Shown here piece by piece: positions 1 through 7,573 of a DNA stretch of 22,485 bases; the stretch's first letter is position 1; the number at the start of each line of letters is the position of its first letter. The notes below the pieces were generated by a model that did not search any database, was not told the origin of the DNA, and saw only the letters and a list, made by a program, of their open reading frames with translations. The stretch comes from CAG-390 sp045544735. GTDB lineage: Bacteria > Bacillota > Clostridia > Oscillospirales > CAG-272. The translations under genes were made by a program, and so were the position numbers. The DNA lies in contig JAZPZM010000122.1 in assembly GCA_045544735.1 (NCBI GenBank), positions 1 to 22,485 of the forward strand. The letters are read 5' to 3'.

Positions 1-170
1 TTCGCACCGGACTGATTTATTGGGGTGCAGCACCAAAAATTGCGGCTATGCACTATCAAAAGGCGGTTGCGCAACTTTGCCTCCCTGCGGAGGGAGCCTA
101 ACTCTAATCGTCGCTTTTTTGCATAGCCGTAGCACACGGCGGGAGACCGAAAGGGAAAGTCCGGTGCGAA
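1..170. repeat. 170-bp nested inverted-repeat element (MITE-like)
   Basis: The 13-base end TTCGCACCGGACT (1-13) is repeated exactly as its reverse complement at 158-170. A second perfect 10-bp pair (CGGCTATGCA at 43-52 and its complement at 120-129) is nested inside, and a short hairpin CTCCCTGCGGAGGGAG lies at 81-96. The shape fits a miniature inverted-repeat element or a large cruciform or RNA fold. The left end coincides with the first base of the window, so the true element may start further upstream. No target-site duplication can be checked on the left. No protein is supported here. Confidence 0.55.
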
Positions 171-336
171 CATAGGGCGCAAAAATTCTGCGCCAATTTG
201 CGAGATTCGCTCGTTCTGACTCGAAGTAGCTCGTCAGAACTTCGGAATGACGCGCGAGAGTGCGCTGTTCAATTTTCAAAAGGTAGCTTTTTGCCACAAG
301 GCAAAAACCCTCCTAAACGTTTGCCCTTGGGCAAAC
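171..336. repeat. Cluster of unrelated perfect hairpins, no gene
   Basis: This non-coding stretch holds four inverted repeats: 176-194 (GGCGCA stem), 213-240 (GTTCTGAC arms around a 12-base loop), 288-307 (TTTTTGCC arms, ACAA loop) and 319-336 (GTTTGCCC arms, TT loop). The 15 bases at 281-295 recur in reverse complement at 7465-7479, beside another hairpin, so part of this is a dispersed repeat. I see no supported reading frame. Confidence 0.6.
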
Positions 337-424
337 ATATCACTCGCCGCAGGCGAATATCACTGCGCCAACGGCGCAATATCACTCGCCCATCGGGCGA
401 ATATCACTAACAACGCTCCGCGTT
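337..424. repeat. ATATCACT array with variable hairpin spacers
   Basis: The 8-mer ATATCACT occurs four times, at 337-344, 357-364, 379-386 and 401-408. Each gap between copies holds a different but perfectly self-complementary stem-loop: TCGCC/GGCGA with loop GCA (344-356), TGCGCC/GGCGCA with loop AAC (364-378), TCGCCC/GGGCGA with loop ATC (386-400). A final hairpin AACGC/GCGTT (412-424) abuts the integrase stop codon. Stem sequence changes while pairing is kept, so structure rather than sequence seems to be conserved. Function unknown. Confidence 0.75.
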
Positions 425-425
425 T

Positions 426-1265
426 TTACATTATCAGCCGCATATTTTCCATCCTGCGCTTATGCTCCTCGCCCGACGTGACGATGTATATGCGCGTGGT
501 GTTGATATTGCTGTGTCCGAGAATGTCCGCAAGCTTAGCTATATCCTTTTCGATCCCGTAAAACGTGCGCGCGAAAAGGTGGCGCAGATTATGCGGAAAG
601 ACCTTCGCGGGCGAGACGTGCGCATCCGCGCACAATCGCTTCATCTCGCGCCAGATATTGCACCGCCCCATCGGTTGCCCCGCCCTCGTAACGAACAAGC
701 TCCCCACCGCTATCCTCATTCTTTTGGCATAATTCAACAGTTTTTTCTGCAATCCCCGAACGATAAAGACCGTTCGGGTCTTGTTTTTGCAGGACACCAC
801 CGCCTCGCCCTTGCGCACCGCCTCCACCGTTATAAATTCAAGCTCGCTGACGCGAATCCCCGTACCGCAAATCGTTTGCAATATCAAGTTCAACCGCTCG
901 TCCCCCTTTTGCTTTGCGGCGGTGAGGAGGCGAAAATACTCGTCCCTCGTCAATTCCTTTTCCTGCGAGCAAAACGCCTTTCGCTGTATTTTAAACTGCT
1001 TTATAAAAAGCTCGTTCCAGCCCAAAAAGCGAAAGAACGCGTTTGCCGCCGCTATCATCGAGTTTGCGCTTGTAAGCTCGTATTTTTCGGCAAGCTCTCG
1101 CTTGAAATCCAACACAAGCTCCCGCGTTAATTCCCTGCCCTCGGCGTACCGTGCAAGCTCCGCGATATCGTGCAGATATTTTTTTACGGTGTTTTCGCTT
1201 TTTTCGTCAAGCACAAGATGCCTTTTGAATTCCGCAAGCATCGATGTTGAAATCATTTTTTTCAT
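426..1265 (-). CDS. Tyrosine recombinase / integrase
   Basis: A 279-aa XerC/D-like recombinase that would cut and rejoin DNA at short inverted core sites through a 3'-phosphotyrosine intermediate. An N-terminal SAM-like core-binding domain (about residues 5-90) precedes the catalytic domain (about 105-275). The active-site set is complete: Arg138 in GTGIR, Lys160 or Lys162, His225-x-x-Arg228 in HNLRH, His251 in LGHSN, and nucleophile Tyr260. The ATG at 1265 is preceded by a GGGGGGA ribosome site; a second Met at codon 4 is possible. It stands alone with no excisionase or other phage gene, next to the ATATCACT hairpin array at its 3' end. Intact-looking; it may mobilise a local repeat or be a domesticated recombinase. 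It is not clearly XerC or XerD. Confidence 0.9.
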   Translation of the reverse strand: MKKMISTSMLAEFKRHLVLDEKSENTVKKYLHDIAELARYAEGRELTRELVLDFKRELAEKYELTSANSMIAAANAFFRFLGWNELFIKQFKIQRKAFCSQEKELTRDEYFRLLTAAKQKGDERLNLILQTICGTGIRVSELEFITVEAVRKGEAVVSCKNKTRTVFIVRGLQKKLLNYAKRMRIAVGSLFVTRAGQPMGRCNIWREMKRLCADAHVSPAKVFPHNLRHLFARTFYGIEKDIAKLADILGHSNINTTRIYIVTSGEEHKRRMENMRLIM

Positions 1266-1291
1266 AATATCCCCCCGTGGTTTTTTATTAT

Positions 1292-1320
1292 TTTATACCA
1301 TTTGGGAGATAAAAAAACAA
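1292..1320 (-). promoter_or_regulatory. Promoter of the integrase gene
   Basis: On the minus strand, TTGTTT (1315-1320) and TATAAA (1292-1297) are 17 bp apart, with TGG before the -10 (extended -10). The -35 is weak and lies in the T-rich tail of the neighbouring terminator. Confidence 0.5.
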
Positions 1321-1358
1321 GTGGTGAGTCAAATGCATTTTTGCATTTGACTCACCAC
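1321..1358. terminator. Bidirectional intrinsic terminator
   Basis: A perfect 17-bp stem (1321-1337 with 1342-1358) around a TTTT loop. On the minus strand it is followed by TTGTTTTTTT and sits 5 bp after the stop of the SGNH-hydrolase-like gene, so it ends the ktr operon. Confidence 0.9.
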
Positions 1359-1363
1359 TTTTA

Positions 1364-2140
1364 TCAGTTGTATTTCTTGATATACTCGTCAACGAGTATC
1401 TGCAAGCCGCGCATATCCTCCTCGGATGCAAACACGGCGTCAAGGTTTGACGTTCCCTCAACGTAGTAGCTGTCCATATACCTCTTTGCATCGAAGCGAG
1501 CGTCGAGCGATGTATCGTTGCAGAAGCCGTAGGGCTGTCCGACGGCGCTCTTGCCCGTGACGGCGCAGTAAGCCATAAGCGAGCAGATGTAGCCTGACAG
1601 CATATTCTGGTGGTGCCAATCGTGCTTATTTACAACGAAGGAGTCCTTGTTATAGCTGAGCTTGCCGCCCGGAACGCTGACTCTGCCCTTCCAAATATCG
1701 TAGGCAAGTCCGCCCCAGTTTACGATGGTAACGCCCATTTTTCTGAGCTTTGACATTCCCATCATTATGCGGGCGTGGTGGCATTGATAAGTATAGGTGT
1801 GGCAAAGATAAACGAACTTCGTCTTTTCGGGGAAAAGCGCCATAATGCGCTTGACGGAGCCGACGAGGTCGCGGTTATTTTCGCCTGCCTCGGACATAAA
1901 TACGCAATCAATGCTCTCGAAAAGTTCCTTGTTGTCAAGGGGAAGGTACTTTTCGTAAAGCTGATTGAGATTTCTGCCGCCCCAAACGTAGTCGTAAACG
2001 GTAACGTCGTCGCCGTTTACTCTTGCGAGATGATGAAAATATCCAAGATCGGGAGTTCCCTGATCGCCCTCGATAACGCAATATCCGTAATAAATAAAGG
2101 AATTGCCAATGAACATTACTTTTTTCTTGTTAAGCTCCAT
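1364..2140 (-). CDS. SGNH/GDSL-hydrolase-like protein
   Basis: A 258-aa cytoplasmic protein (no signal peptide) with the landmarks of the SGNH hydrolase fold. The block I nucleophile is Ser14 in FIGNSF, resembling the 'FIGNSFT' opening of DUF4886-type proteins. A block III-like segment is SEAGENN (83-89), and a C-terminal block V-like Asp174-Trp-His-His177 could supply the catalytic Asp/His. Members hydrolyse esters or acyl and acetyl groups on carbohydrates; the substrate here cannot be told. It begins 14 bp after ktrA and shares the ktr transcript, so it is the last gene of that operon, with no obvious link to potassium transport. The standard block II Gly and block III Asn are not in clear canonical context, so activity is inferred. 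Confidence 0.75.
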   Translation of the reverse strand: MELNKKKVMFIGNSFIYYGYCVIEGDQGTPDLGYFHHLARVNGDDVTVYDYVWGGRNLNQLYEKYLPLDNKELFESIDCVFMSEAGENNRDLVGSVKRIMALFPEKTKFVYLCHTYTYQCHHARIMMGMSKLRKMGVTIVNWGGLAYDIWKGRVSVPGGKLSYNKDSFVVNKHDWHHQNMLSGYICSLMAYCAVTGKSAVGQPYGFCNDTSLDARFDAKRYMDSYYVEGTSNLDAVFASEEDMRGLQILVDEYIKKYN

Positions 2141-2154
2141 TTTTTGCCTCTCTA

Positions 2155-2808
2155 TTACATAAATTTAGATAATTTTTCAATATCCTTATCAGTACCGATA
2201 ACGACGACTCTGTCGCCCTCGCAGAAAGGACGGTCGGGCGCGGGGGAAACGTTGGGCTTTGCCGACTCCGCGGCAGTTACAGCGATTATATTGATACCGA
2301 ACTTGCGGCGGGGATTCAGCTCCATAAGGTTTTTGCCTATCCACTCGTTTGGAACGAGTATCTCGACTATCTTATATCCCGCAAACTGAACGTAATCAAC
2401 GACGGACCTCTTGGAAAGCCTGAACGCAAGCTTCTCGCCCGCATCGTGCTCGGGGAAGGTTATCTCGTCCGTGCCTATACGCTCAAGCACCTTTTTGTGT
2501 CCCTCGTTGACGGCGCGCGCGATGACCTTTTTAACGCCAAGCTCCTTAAGCAAAATGGTAACGAGGATAATATCGCTCGTGTTGCAGGTCATACAAACCA
2601 CGGCGCACTCATAGTCGGCAACGCCCGCAGAGCGCAGAAGGTTTTCGTTGGTCGCATCTCCTATAACGGCGTTGGTGACGATATCGGCAATAGCGTTGAC
2701 CTTGTCGGCATCGTTGTCGATTACCATGACTTGCTTGCCGTGTTTTACAAGATTAAGTGCCAAGGAAGTTCCGAACTTTCCAAGACCTATAATACAAAAG
2801 CTATTCAT
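2155..2808 (-). CDS. ktrA: Potassium uptake regulatory subunit KtrA (RCK protein)
   Basis: A 217-aa cytoplasmic gating subunit that forms an octameric ring under the KtrB channel and opens it on nucleotide binding. The N-terminal RCK_N Rossmann domain shows the Gly8-x-Gly10-x-x-Gly13 dinucleotide loop and acidic Asp31 at the end of strand 2; an RCK_C (TrkA_C) domain covers about residues 135-217. Its length matches single-RCK KtrA/KtrC proteins rather than double-domain TrkA. It starts 21 bp after the ktrB stop, giving the operon ktrB-ktrA-hydrolase. In the family ATP/ADP bind RCK_N and, in some Bacillota, c-di-AMP binds RCK_C; neither can be tested from sequence alone. Confidence 0.92.
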   Translation of the reverse strand: MNSFCIIGLGKFGTSLALNLVKHGKQVMVIDNDADKVNAIADIVTNAVIGDATNENLLRSAGVADYECAVVCMTCNTSDIILVTILLKELGVKKVIARAVNEGHKKVLERIGTDEITFPEHDAGEKLAFRLSKRSVVDYVQFAGYKIVEILVPNEWIGKNLMELNPRRKFGINIIAVTAAESAKPNVSPAPDRPFCEGDRVVVIGTDKDIEKLSKFM

Positions 2809-2829
2809 AACTTTACTTCCTTTCGTTGA

Positions 2830-4188
2830 TCAGCCTATCAGGATGTTTGCATCGGGATAGGTTATTATTGAGGGCGAACGCTCGCTTGAGCGCGTAGCAA
2901 TAGCAAGCGTGATGGTGAGTATACCGAGCCTGCCAAAGAACATCATACACATAAGCACAATGAGTGCAAACGGATGAAGCGAGGGAGTGAGCGAAGCTGT
3001 AAGCCCGACCGTCCCGCCCGCGGATACGACCTCGTAGAAAAGGTCAATAAGGGGGGCAGACGACACAGCGTTGCACAAAAGCGCGGCAACGAATATAAGG
3101 ACGAGCTGGATGGAAACGAGAGTCATTGCACGAAGGATGACGCCTGCCGGCACCCTGCGCTTGAACAGGTTTATCTCCGTCTTACCGACCGAGACAGACG
3201 CCACGGTCAGGGCGAGAATGCCCACCGTTGCGACCTTTACGCCGCCCGCAGTAGAGCCCGATGCGCCGCCGATGAACATCATAATGCCGCCGAATATCTT
3301 GGTTGCGCCGTACATTGACGCTTGATCTATCGTAGAAAAGCCCGCCGTACGCCAAGTAACCGATTGGAACGCGGAGCAAAGCAATTTCTCACCGACCGAA
3401 TAGTTGCCGATGGTGAGCGGATTGTTCCACTCGCTTATAGCTACGTATGCCGTTCCCAAAACGGTAAGCACGGCAGTCAGAATAAGCACGAATTTGGAAT
3501 ACACGGACAGCTTGCGGCGCGTGCGGAAATTCACGAGATCCCCCCACACGATAAAACCGATGCCACCGATGCTTATAAGCGCCATCAACGTAAGGCAAAC
3601 AAGCGGATCGCCGTAGTAGTCGCCCATGGAGTTGCCGTTGCCGAGAATATCAAAGCCCGCGTTACAAAACGCGCTTATGGAATGAAAAACGCTCATATAT
3701 ATTCCGCGCCCCGTGCCGAACTTCGGAATAAATCTGATAGCCAAAAGCGCCGCACCCAAAAGCTCAAAGCCGACGGTGCCAAGCAGAATACGGCGCACAA
3801 GATTTACGGTGCTTCCGTAATCATTAAGATTATACGACATCGCAACTATCATACGCTCGCGCGGCGATATGTTGCGCCTGATTATGAGCGAAAGCAGAAC
3901 CGCCATCGTCATAAATCCAAGACCGCCCACCTGTATCATACAAAGTATAACGATCTGACCGAAAACGCTCCAATGCGCACCCGTTTCAACGGTTGAAAGT
4001 CCCGTAACGCAGGTCGCGCTGACGGCGGTAAAGCCCGCGGTTATGGGGTCCGTCACCTCGCCCGACGCGCTCGATATCGGAAGCATAAGAAGAAGCGTTC
4101 CCGTAAGTATCACGGCAAGAAATCCCGCGATAAGCACGGTCAACGGTTTTAATTTTCTTTTATTTTTATCGACCCTTAAGTTTTCCAA
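2830..4188 (-). CDS. ktrB: Potassium transporter channel subunit KtrB (TrkH family)
   Basis: A 452-aa integral membrane protein of the Trk/Ktr/HKT superfamily, taking up K+ through four M1-P-M2 repeats. The four selectivity-filter glycines are visible: VTG63L, NAG178F, TAG283F and TVG395L. The intramembrane-loop signature GGxSGSTAGG (about 307-316) controls gating in the family. Length is typical of KtrB. The start is a TTG (4188) with GAGG nine bases upstream; no ATG fits the family N-terminus better. A consensus promoter lies about 30 bp upstream, so the leader is very short and leaves no room for a ydaO-type c-di-AMP riboswitch. First gene of the ktr operon. Confidence 0.95.
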   Translation of the reverse strand: MENLRVDKNKRKLKPLTVLIAGFLAVILTGTLLLMLPISSASGEVTDPITAGFTAVSATCVTGLSTVETGAHWSVFGQIVILCMIQVGGLGFMTMAVLLSLIIRRNISPRERMIVAMSYNLNDYGSTVNLVRRILLGTVGFELLGAALLAIRFIPKFGTGRGIYMSVFHSISAFCNAGFDILGNGNSMGDYYGDPLVCLTLMALISIGGIGFIVWGDLVNFRTRRKLSVYSKFVLILTAVLTVLGTAYVAISEWNNPLTIGNYSVGEKLLCSAFQSVTWRTAGFSTIDQASMYGATKIFGGIMMFIGGASGSTAGGVKVATVGILALTVASVSVGKTEINLFKRRVPAGVILRAMTLVSIQLVLIFVAALLCNAVSSAPLIDLFYEVVSAGGTVGLTASLTPSLHPFALIVLMCMMFFGRLGILTITLAIATRSSERSPSIITYPDANILIG

Positions 4189-4220
4189 AATTTATCGCCT
4201 CGTATAGATTATGTAAGGTT

Positions 4221-4249
4221 ATTATACCACCCGACACACGCATTGTCAA
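4221..4249 (-). promoter_or_regulatory. Consensus sigma-A promoter of ktrB
   Basis: On the minus strand, TTGACA (4244-4249) and TATAAT (4221-4226) are both perfect consensus, with a 17-bp spacer ending in TGG (extended -10). The predicted 5' leader to the TTG start is about 25-30 nt. Confidence 0.9.
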
Positions 4250-4257
4250 GCAAAGAA

Positions 4258-4291
4258 ACCGCATTTTGCGCTCCAAGGCGCAAAATGCGGT
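4258..4291 (-). terminator. Terminator after the papain-fold/SH3 surface protein gene
   Basis: A perfect 14-bp stem (4258-4271 with 4278-4291) with a six-base loop, 5 bp past the stop codon. The following minus-strand tract TTTCTTTGCTTG is only moderately T-rich and runs into the ktrB -35 box. Confidence 0.7.
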
Positions 4292-4296
4292 AGAGA

Positions 4297-6486
4297 TCAA
4301 CCCTTATTTACGGTATATCCGAAATACTTTCTTGCGGCGGCGGAATAATCCGCGATAGCAAGGCAAAGCTCGTCTATTGCCTCGCTCACACCGTCGGAAA
4401 GCTTCGCGGCGCAATATTCGGTGACGCTGTAAGCAACCACGTAATCGTAGCTGACCTTGCCGTTTTCCGTCTGGCAGAGGCGGAAGTAGTACGTGTCGGC
4501 ATATTTTTCGGGAGAGATATCGTCAAAAGTGAAGTTGCTGCCCGAAAGCTTGATGCTCTTTTCGCAATTAGCGGCAACAAGGTAATCGGATACGGGCTTG
4601 CCCGCGTTCTTCGCCTTCTTTGCAAGCGCTTCGTACTCGCTGTGCGACCACACGAGGAGCTTGAGCTCGGCGTTCTTGGGCTTTTCGCTAACGCCGAAGC
4701 GCAGAGAAACGCTATCGTCGATAACGAGTCGAACCGAGCTTATATGTGCCGTGCTGGTGACTATTACGTGCGGCGCTCGCTCGGCGCGGATAATATCGGA
4801 TGCCGAAATGCTCGGCTTGCGTTGAGCCTCGGGCAGAACGCTGTTTGAAAGCGAATCCGTCTTATATCCAAAGTATTTTTGAGATGCGCTTGAGTAATTC
4901 AGCACGCCCTTAATATATGCGTCAAGCTTGTCGGAAGCGCCGTAATCCTTGCCCAAACAATCCTTTGCCGAGAAGGCAACGCTATCGCTGAAGCGCTCGT
5001 ACGTCGTACTTCCCGATTTAGCGTAAGCTCTCGCCTTGACCGAAACAGCATCGGTTATCTTTTTAGCGGCAAGCGCGTCGGTGGTAAAGGTGGCACTATC
5101 GTTTTTAACGGTTGCCGAAACGGTATCGGTACTACCGTCGGCGTTGGTAATAATAAAATCAAGCTTCACACCGCTGATTGCGGAAAGCCCCTTGGCACTT
5201 GCGGTAAATTGCAGTCTCACGTCGCCGCCTTCAAGGCGCGTGTCAGCGCTCACGCCGAGCGTGAAATCGGAAGTGTAGCAGTATCCGCCGTCTTCCGTCG
5301 AGCAGGAAACGAAGGGGTCTGCGTCAAACGTGGGAATGCTTGCGGCGGAAACGACCTTTCCGCCGTCGAAAATAATGCTTCCCTTCGACATATCAACTGA
5401 AAACTCACCCAAGTCAAGCGTTATTCCGTCCCCGAGGACAATGTCCTTGGTGATAGCTAACGATTCTATAAGATTTATCACGTATTCCCCGCTCTTATAT
5501 GCGGCGAGCGCATCGGCAATCGTAGGATAGAAATACGTTGACTCGACCTCGCCGCCCGACACGGTCTCCGCAAAAACGGGCGGAAGTTCGGAATCGTAGG
5601 TAACAAATTCGTGGAATACCCAGCCCGCCTTGCCGTTATAGTACGTTCTGCCCCAATCGCCGTCGATCTCTGTGATGTGGACTTTGTTTTTATGACCTAT
5701 CAGAGCAAGCTTTTCCGTGCTCGTCGAAGGACCCTCACGAAGCCACAGCCCCGCAGGATCGTGAACGTAATACGTACCGGGTGTCATGACCTTGGGCGCG
5801 GGCGGAACGTAATCCGTACCTTCAAGCACGGAGGTAAGCTCCTCGTCCTCAAACCATATATAACCCTCAAACTGGAAGTACTGCGTATCGTACTTCGCGC
5901 AGTATTGGTCGATAGTGGCAACGAGCGCCGAGCCCTCGGGATAGCTGACTCCGTTAAGCCTTACACTCATGCTCTCGGTAAAATAAACGTAGCCGTCGAT
6001 TATTGCGTGTATCAGGTGCGTGTGACCGTACTTCTGCCCCGCAACTGTAGAGGTCTTTTGAAATCCCGCAAGCACGTTCGTAACGCAGGGATACTGATTT
6101 GCTATGTAGTTGATAGCTTGTCTGAGCGTATACTTGCTTGCGCTGTAAGCGTGGACCTTGTATCCGCCCGAAGAGTAACTGAGATTTTTATAATTATCAT
6201 ACTCGTCGTTGCCGTTTCCGCCAACGTAGCGCGTGTTTATACCAAGTATCTTAAGCTGACGGTTGACGTAATCGGCGCAATAGCCGTCAAACGACGCGCG
6301 CCCCGACTCCTTAAGCGCCTTTGCGTAGGTGGTGGTTATCTGCGATTTTATGTCGTCGGGCGTGGGAATAACGGACACCGCGCTGACGGTGGGAACGAGA
6401 GATATCAGAAAAACGATGCTAAAAAGCACGCAAAGCAGGCGGCGATAAAGCGGCACGCTGTAATTATTTTCTACTCTATTCGTCAC
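4297..6486 (-). CDS. Secreted papain-fold-like (CHAP/amidase-type) protein with SH3 domain
   Basis: A 729-aa exported protein. A signal peptide spans about 15-36 (cleavage near VSA). Residues 60-215 resemble a cysteine-peptidase or amidase fold of the CHAP/NlpC kind: Cys70 in GYCADYV and His155 in YGHTH are the likely pair. A bacterial SH3 domain follows (about 234-297, with the LWLREGPS and GWV landmarks), a common cell-wall targeting module. Residues 318-380 resemble the beta-solenoid lead-in seen in the TasA-like proteins of this window (PTIADALAAY ... TLDLGEF). The rest is beta-sandwich-like, and a Y-x-x-x-x-x-YFGY motif occurs twice (about 535 and at the C-terminus), a tail motif of gut Clostridia surface proteins. 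GTG start with AGGAG seven bases upstream. Monocistronic. Peptidoglycan cleavage is inferred; substrate unknown. Confidence 0.8.
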   Translation of the reverse strand: MTNRVENNYSVPLYRRLLCVLFSIVFLISLVPTVSAVSVIPTPDDIKSQITTTYAKALKESGRASFDGYCADYVNRQLKILGINTRYVGGNGNDEYDNYKNLSYSSGGYKVHAYSASKYTLRQAINYIANQYPCVTNVLAGFQKTSTVAGQKYGHTHLIHAIIDGYVYFTESMSVRLNGVSYPEGSALVATIDQYCAKYDTQYFQFEGYIWFEDEELTSVLEGTDYVPPAPKVMTPGTYYVHDPAGLWLREGPSTSTEKLALIGHKNKVHITEIDGDWGRTYYNGKAGWVFHEFVTYDSELPPVFAETVSGGEVESTYFYPTIADALAAYKSGEYVINLIESLAITKDIVLGDGITLDLGEFSVDMSKGSIIFDGGKVVSAASIPTFDADPFVSCSTEDGGYCYTSDFTLGVSADTRLEGGDVRLQFTASAKGLSAISGVKLDFIITNADGSTDTVSATVKNDSATFTTDALAAKKITDAVSVKARAYAKSGSTTYERFSDSVAFSAKDCLGKDYGASDKLDAYIKGVLNYSSASQKYFGYKTDSLSNSVLPEAQRKPSISASDIIRAERAPHVIVTSTAHISSVRLVIDDSVSLRFGVSEKPKNAELKLLVWSHSEYEALAKKAKNAGKPVSDYLVAANCEKSIKLSGSNFTFDDISPEKYADTYYFRLCQTENGKVSYDYVVAYSVTEYCAAKLSDGVSEAIDELCLAIADYSAAARKYFGYTVNKG

Positions 6487-6546
6487 GGGCTTTCTCCTTT
6501 TTGATGGTAGTGCGCCTTGAAAGGCAAGACGCGGTTATACATAATA

Positions 6547-6575
6547 ATTTTACCATTTAATGCAGAGAAAGTCAA
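6547..6575 (-). promoter_or_regulatory. Promoter of the papain-fold/SH3 protein gene
   Basis: On the minus strand, TTGACT (6570-6575) and TAAAAT (6547-6552) have a 17-bp spacer ending in TGG (extended -10). Confidence 0.85.
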
Positions 6576-6595
6576 GTTTTTTTGTCAAAATAAAA

Positions 6596-6625
6596 AAGAA
6601 AACCGCAAAAAATTGCGGTTTTCTT
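6596..6625 (-). terminator. Intrinsic terminator of purC
   Basis: A 13-bp stem (6596-6608 with 6613-6625), AAAA loop, followed on the minus strand by a T-rich tract. It lies 15 bp past the purC stop. Confidence 0.9.
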
Positions 6626-6639
6626 ATATATAGTGCCTA

Positions 6640-7338
6640 TTATCTGTTGAGGATAAGCTTGGTAAGCTCAACGGGATCAACGATCTTGCCGTCCTTGTAA
6701 ACGCGCATATTGCCCGATGCGATCTCGTCGATAAGAACTACCTCGCCGTTGTTGTAGCCAAACTCAAACTTGATGTCCCAAAGGTCAAGACCGATGCTCT
6801 TAAGATCGTCGGCAACGATCTTGGTGATCTTGAGAGTCTGCTCCTTCATATCGGCAAACATAGCGGGAGTCATAACGCCGAGAGCCGCAAGGCCCTCGCC
6901 CGTAACGAGCGGATCGCCCTTTGCGTCATTCTTGAAGGTACATTCAACGTAACCGCCCTCAAGGGGAGTTCCGTCCTTGATGTACTCGCCGTAGCGGCGG
7001 ATGAAGCTACCCGTAGCAACGAGACGGCAGATGACCTCAAGGCCGTTACCGCCCTGAGCCTTGCCGAAGCACTCTGCGGGGAGAACTTCCATAGTAGCGT
7101 CCTCGATGTTTGCGCTGACGTAGTGAGTCTTTACGCCCGCCTTCTTAAGAAGCTCGAAATAGTGGATAGAGGTTTCGAGATTTGCGCGTCCGATGCCCTC
7201 GATAGTGAGACCTACGCTGTTCTCTCCGGGATCGAAAACGCCGTCCTTGCCCGTGCAATCGTCCTTAAATTTGAGAAGAACGTTGCCATTGTCAAGGGAA
7301 TAAACGTCTTTGGTTTTGCCTTCGTAAAGCTTTTTCAT
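6640..7338 (-). CDS. purC: Phosphoribosylaminoimidazole-succinocarboxamide synthase (SAICAR synthase)
   Basis: A 232-aa cytoplasmic enzyme of purine synthesis that joins CAIR and aspartate with ATP hydrolysis to give SAICAR. The N-terminal MKKLYEGKTKDVY nucleotide-loop motif, the central EVICRLVATGS segment and the C-terminal LIDEIASGNMR motif are all present, and the length is normal for the bacterial monofunctional enzyme. The ATG has AAAGGAG upstream. It stands alone with its own promoter and terminator and no other pur gene in the window. The leader is short and shows no purine-riboswitch core. Codons favour ATC, AAG, GAG and TAC, consistent with good expression. Confidence 0.97.
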   Translation of the reverse strand: MKKLYEGKTKDVYSLDNGNVLLKFKDDCTGKDGVFDPGENSVGLTIEGIGRANLETSIHYFELLKKAGVKTHYVSANIEDATMEVLPAECFGKAQGGNGLEVICRLVATGSFIRRYGEYIKDGTPLEGGYVECTFKNDAKGDPLVTGEGLAALGVMTPAMFADMKEQTLKITKIVADDLKSIGLDLWDIKFEFGYNNGEVVLIDEIASGNMRVYKDGKIVDPVELTKLILNR

Positions 7339-7373
7339 TTTTTTAACTCCTTTTGAGTAAAATTCCGATTATT

Positions 7374-7402
7374 ATTTTACCACTTTTTTCGCCGTTTGTA
7401 TA
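7374..7402 (-). promoter_or_regulatory. Putative promoter of purC
   Basis: On the minus strand, TATACA (7397-7402) and TAAAAT (7374-7379) are 17 bp apart, with TGG before the -10. The -35 is a partial match. Confidence 0.6.
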
Positions 7403-7455
7403 GAGTTTTTTGCAAAAAAATACGATTTTTTTGAATTTTCTCAAAAGAAAAGGGG

Positions 7456-7512
7456 TTTGCCTTTGGCAAAAAGCTACCTCAACTTTGCACTTTGCACTTT
7501 TCACTTTGCACT
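7456..7512. repeat. Dispersed hairpin plus TTTGCACT short repeats
   Basis: A TTTGCC/GGCAAA hairpin (7456-7470) joins a 15-bp segment (7465-7479) that is the reverse complement of 281-295. It is followed by an imperfect 7-8-bp tandem pattern of CTTTGCACT/TTTTCACT units (7481-7512). Non-coding, function unknown. Confidence 0.55.
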
Positions 7513-7539
7513 AAAAAAGCCCGCCCCAAAGGGGCGGGC
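7513..7539 (-). terminator. Intrinsic terminator of the SipW/TasA-like operon
   Basis: A perfect GC-rich 9-bp stem (7519-7527 with 7531-7539), AAA loop, followed on the minus strand by TTTTTT (7513-7518). It ends the operon that starts at 12406. Confidence 0.93.
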
Positions 7540-7573
7540 AAAAATCATTCGTTATTGATTAACGGTTTGATTA

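Noticed and set aside
46..297. An 83-codon minus-strand open frame
   Set aside because: It runs through the 170-bp inverted-repeat element and adjoining hairpins, has no RBS, and its sequence is what the repeats encode by chance.
337..424. CRISPR array
   Set aside because: Repeats are 8 bp and the spacers are 12-14-bp palindromes; no cas genes are present.
7339..7440. Purine riboswitch upstream of purC
   Set aside because: The leader is short and A+T-rich with no paired P1/P2/P3 core or conserved loop sequences.
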